This document shows, piece after piece, positions 5,975-7,044 of a stretch of DNA of 7,044 bases. The DNA comes from Deltaproteobacteria bacterium. GTDB lineage: Bacteria; Desulfobacterota; DSM-4660; Desulfatiglandales; B25-G16. The stretch is from positions 1,020,807-1,027,850 of the forward strand of contig CP070660.1 of the NCBI GenBank assembly GCA_020355145.1, written 5' to 3'. The first letter of the stretch is position 1; every line of letters begins with the position of its first letter. The notes beneath the pieces are model-generated. The model worked only from the letters and a program-made list of their open reading frames with translations, was not told the DNA's origin and ran no database searches. The translations under genes were made by a program, and so were the position numbers.

Positions 5975-7044
5975 CTATCTCTTCCTGAGGATCCTTTTGT
6001 CCCCTATCCTCACTGTTAGCTGGGTCTTATCAAAGTATTCTATCAGGGGAATGGTATATTTTCTTGAAACCCCTGTAAGTTTCTTTAGCTCAGGTGTGGT
6101 TATTTCACCTTTGCCTTTAATAAAGCCAACAAGCCTTCTCTTTAGCTCTTCTATCGCCTTTTTATGGAAATAAAGATCCTCCTTTACCTTGATAAGGGTT
6201 CCATCCTTGACCATGATTTCCAGCAAATCCCTTCCCCCCTTTTCTGCTATATCTTGACCAAGATCCTTAAAGTATGGGGGCTCGAGCCCCCCTTTTAAGT
6301 AGATCTTATCGATCTGACTACGCAACTCTTCCTTATCTTGAGGGAGCTTAACCTGATGATCCTTGACCCTGATGATATCCTTTTCCCTTACAATGACAGA
6401 GGCTTGTATCAGGTCAGTGATTATGTAGTTGAAGAGTTTCTCCCTCATATTAGAGGCCATCTTGGATCTCAATTCCTCCTTGACTATCCCCTCTTTTAGG
6501 GGGAAACGCCTGTGATAGTCGGCAAGGATGGTTACGATCTCCTCTTTCGCCTTATTGTAAAATTCGGAATGTATAAATATCTCATCCTCTGTGTCAACCT
6601 TAAAAATAAGATTATCTGAGATTAAGCTGGCAATAATCTCATCAAGATGCCTTTTGCTGAGATTGGTGAGAAAGGAAAGCTCGGTTTTGCTCAATCCCTT
6701 TAAGCCACTCCCTCTTATATGTTGCTCAACAATAGCCTTGTCAGGTCCCTTACTTAAGGTATTTAGTGCTTGCAAGGCATCCTTTGAGAACCTCTTTTTC
6801 TTTAATGGAAGTGGGTTCAGGATATAGCCACCACCAATGGTCCGTATCGGTGAGTAACTCCTGACGACGAATCGATCTCTTGAAAGAACTACAGCAGGTC
6901 TTTCCAGACGAAACTGGGCAAGGCATTGATTACCTGGAGATAGATTGTCTCTGTCTAAGAGGATAACCGTGGCGATTATCTCAGAGGTACCGCAGTGGAA
7001 CCTGACCCTAGTCCTGTTTTGTAGCCTTTTAGGTGCACTAGCCA
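5975..7044 (-). CDS. selB: Selenocysteine-specific elongation factor SelB, C-terminal part (cut by the window edge)
   Basis: SelB brings Sec-tRNA(Sec) to UGA codons that are followed by a SECIS hairpin. The frame is open to the right edge, so 355 C-terminal codons are visible and the GTPase domain lies outside. The first part is the end of the EF-Tu-like barrel region: NRTRVRFHCGTSEI (9-22 of the fragment), LLDRD (28-32), LAQFRLERP (41-49), and DRFVVRSYSPIRTIGGG (56-72), the typical SelB sequence before the linker. Winged-helix repeats follow, with GLEPP in the middle and the characteristic ending GVSRKYTIPLIEYFD near the C terminus. The last winged helices bind SECIS RNA. A TTG at 6775 is an internal codon and not a start. 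The gene ends 124 nt before the regulator gene on the same strand. SelB implies that the organism encodes selenoproteins, but none is evident in this window. Confidence 0.96.
   Translation of the reverse strand, partial: ASAPKRLQNRTRVRFHCGTSEIIATVILLDRDNLSPGNQCLAQFRLERPAVVLSRDRFVVRSYSPIRTIGGGYILNPLPLKKKRFSKDALQALNTLSKGPDKAIVEQHIRGSGLKGLSKTELSFLTNLSKRHLDEIIASLISDNLIFKVDTEDEIFIHSEFYNKAKEEIVTILADYHRRFPLKEGIVKEELRSKMASNMREKLFNYIITDLIQASVIVREKDIIRVKDHQVKLPQDKEELRSQIDKIYLKGGLEPPYFKDLGQDIAEKGGRDLLEIMVKDGTLIKVKEDLYFHKKAIEELKRRLVGFIKGKGEITTPELKKLTGVSRKYTIPLIEYFDKTQLTVRIGDKRILRKR
6276..6291. repeat. 16-bp perfect palindrome inside selB
   Basis: GGGGGCTCGAGCCCCC is fully self-complementary and could fold as a 6-bp GC stem with a TCGA loop in RNA of either strand. 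On the plus strand it is followed by CTTTT, giving a terminator-like look antisense to selB. On the coding strand it encodes the GLEPP segment that SelB proteins commonly have at this place, so protein constraint plus codon choice may explain it. Confidence 0.5.

Noticed and set aside
5904..6173. Plus-strand open frame of 89 codons starting with a basic/aromatic, hydrophobic N terminus, as in a small membrane protein
   Set aside because: Most of it lies antisense to the 3' end of selB, it has no Shine-Dalgarno, and its first codons overlap the well-formed minus-strand promoter of the regulator gene.
5975..6775. A 266-codon gene starting at TTG 6775
   Set aside because: The frame continues upstream to the window edge with clear SelB sequence, so TTG 6775 is an internal leucine codon of a longer gene.

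Overview
The window reads as a chromosomal segment of a strictly anaerobic bacterium, most likely a deltaproteobacterium (Desulfobacterota) or a relative with a similar lifestyle. The evidence is a tungsten-type aldehyde:ferredoxin oxidoreductase, polyferredoxins, pterin-cofactor biosynthesis genes and the selenocysteine elongation factor SelB. The lineage is inferred from gene content only. There is no phage, transposon, CRISPR, rRNA or tRNA in the window.

Left part, plus strand (1-1179): the last 44 codons of a MobB-like molybdopterin-guanine dinucleotide protein, then a complete moaA (GTG start, strong Shine-Dalgarno). These are pterin-cofactor (Mo/W) biosynthesis genes. A 136-nt convergent gap (1180-1315) follows and holds a 34-nt imperfect hairpin that looks like a dispersed palindromic repeat.

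Centre, minus strand (5850 down to 1316): a five-gene cluster that looks like one operon. In transcription order it encodes an IclR-family regulator, a 72-aa four-cysteine zinc-ribbon protein, a 642-aa AOR-family tungstoenzyme, a 161-aa ferredoxin with 16 cysteines (four [4Fe-4S] clusters), and a 332-aa membrane protein. The membrane protein joins a five-helix cytochrome-b-like (NarI-like) region to a two-cluster ferredoxin domain and a C-terminal CxxC...CxxC domain. The proposed logic is AOR to polyferredoxin to membrane FeS/cytochrome to quinone, or the reverse. It resembles the AorA/AorB pair of FAD-containing AORs, but no FAD subunit is visible in the window and the membrane module takes that place.

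A good sigma-70 promoter (TTGACA, 17 nt, TATAGA) precedes the regulator gene. A perfect 9-bp inverted repeat with a 6-nt centre lies on its -10 element, which strongly suggests autorepression by the IclR protein. This is the clearest regulatory signal in the window.

Right part, minus strand (7044 down to 5975): the C-terminal 355 codons of selB, cut by the window edge. They cover the end of the EF-Tu-like barrel region and the winged-helix repeats that bind the SECIS hairpin. The organism therefore probably makes selenoproteins, but I found no UGA-interrupted gene here.
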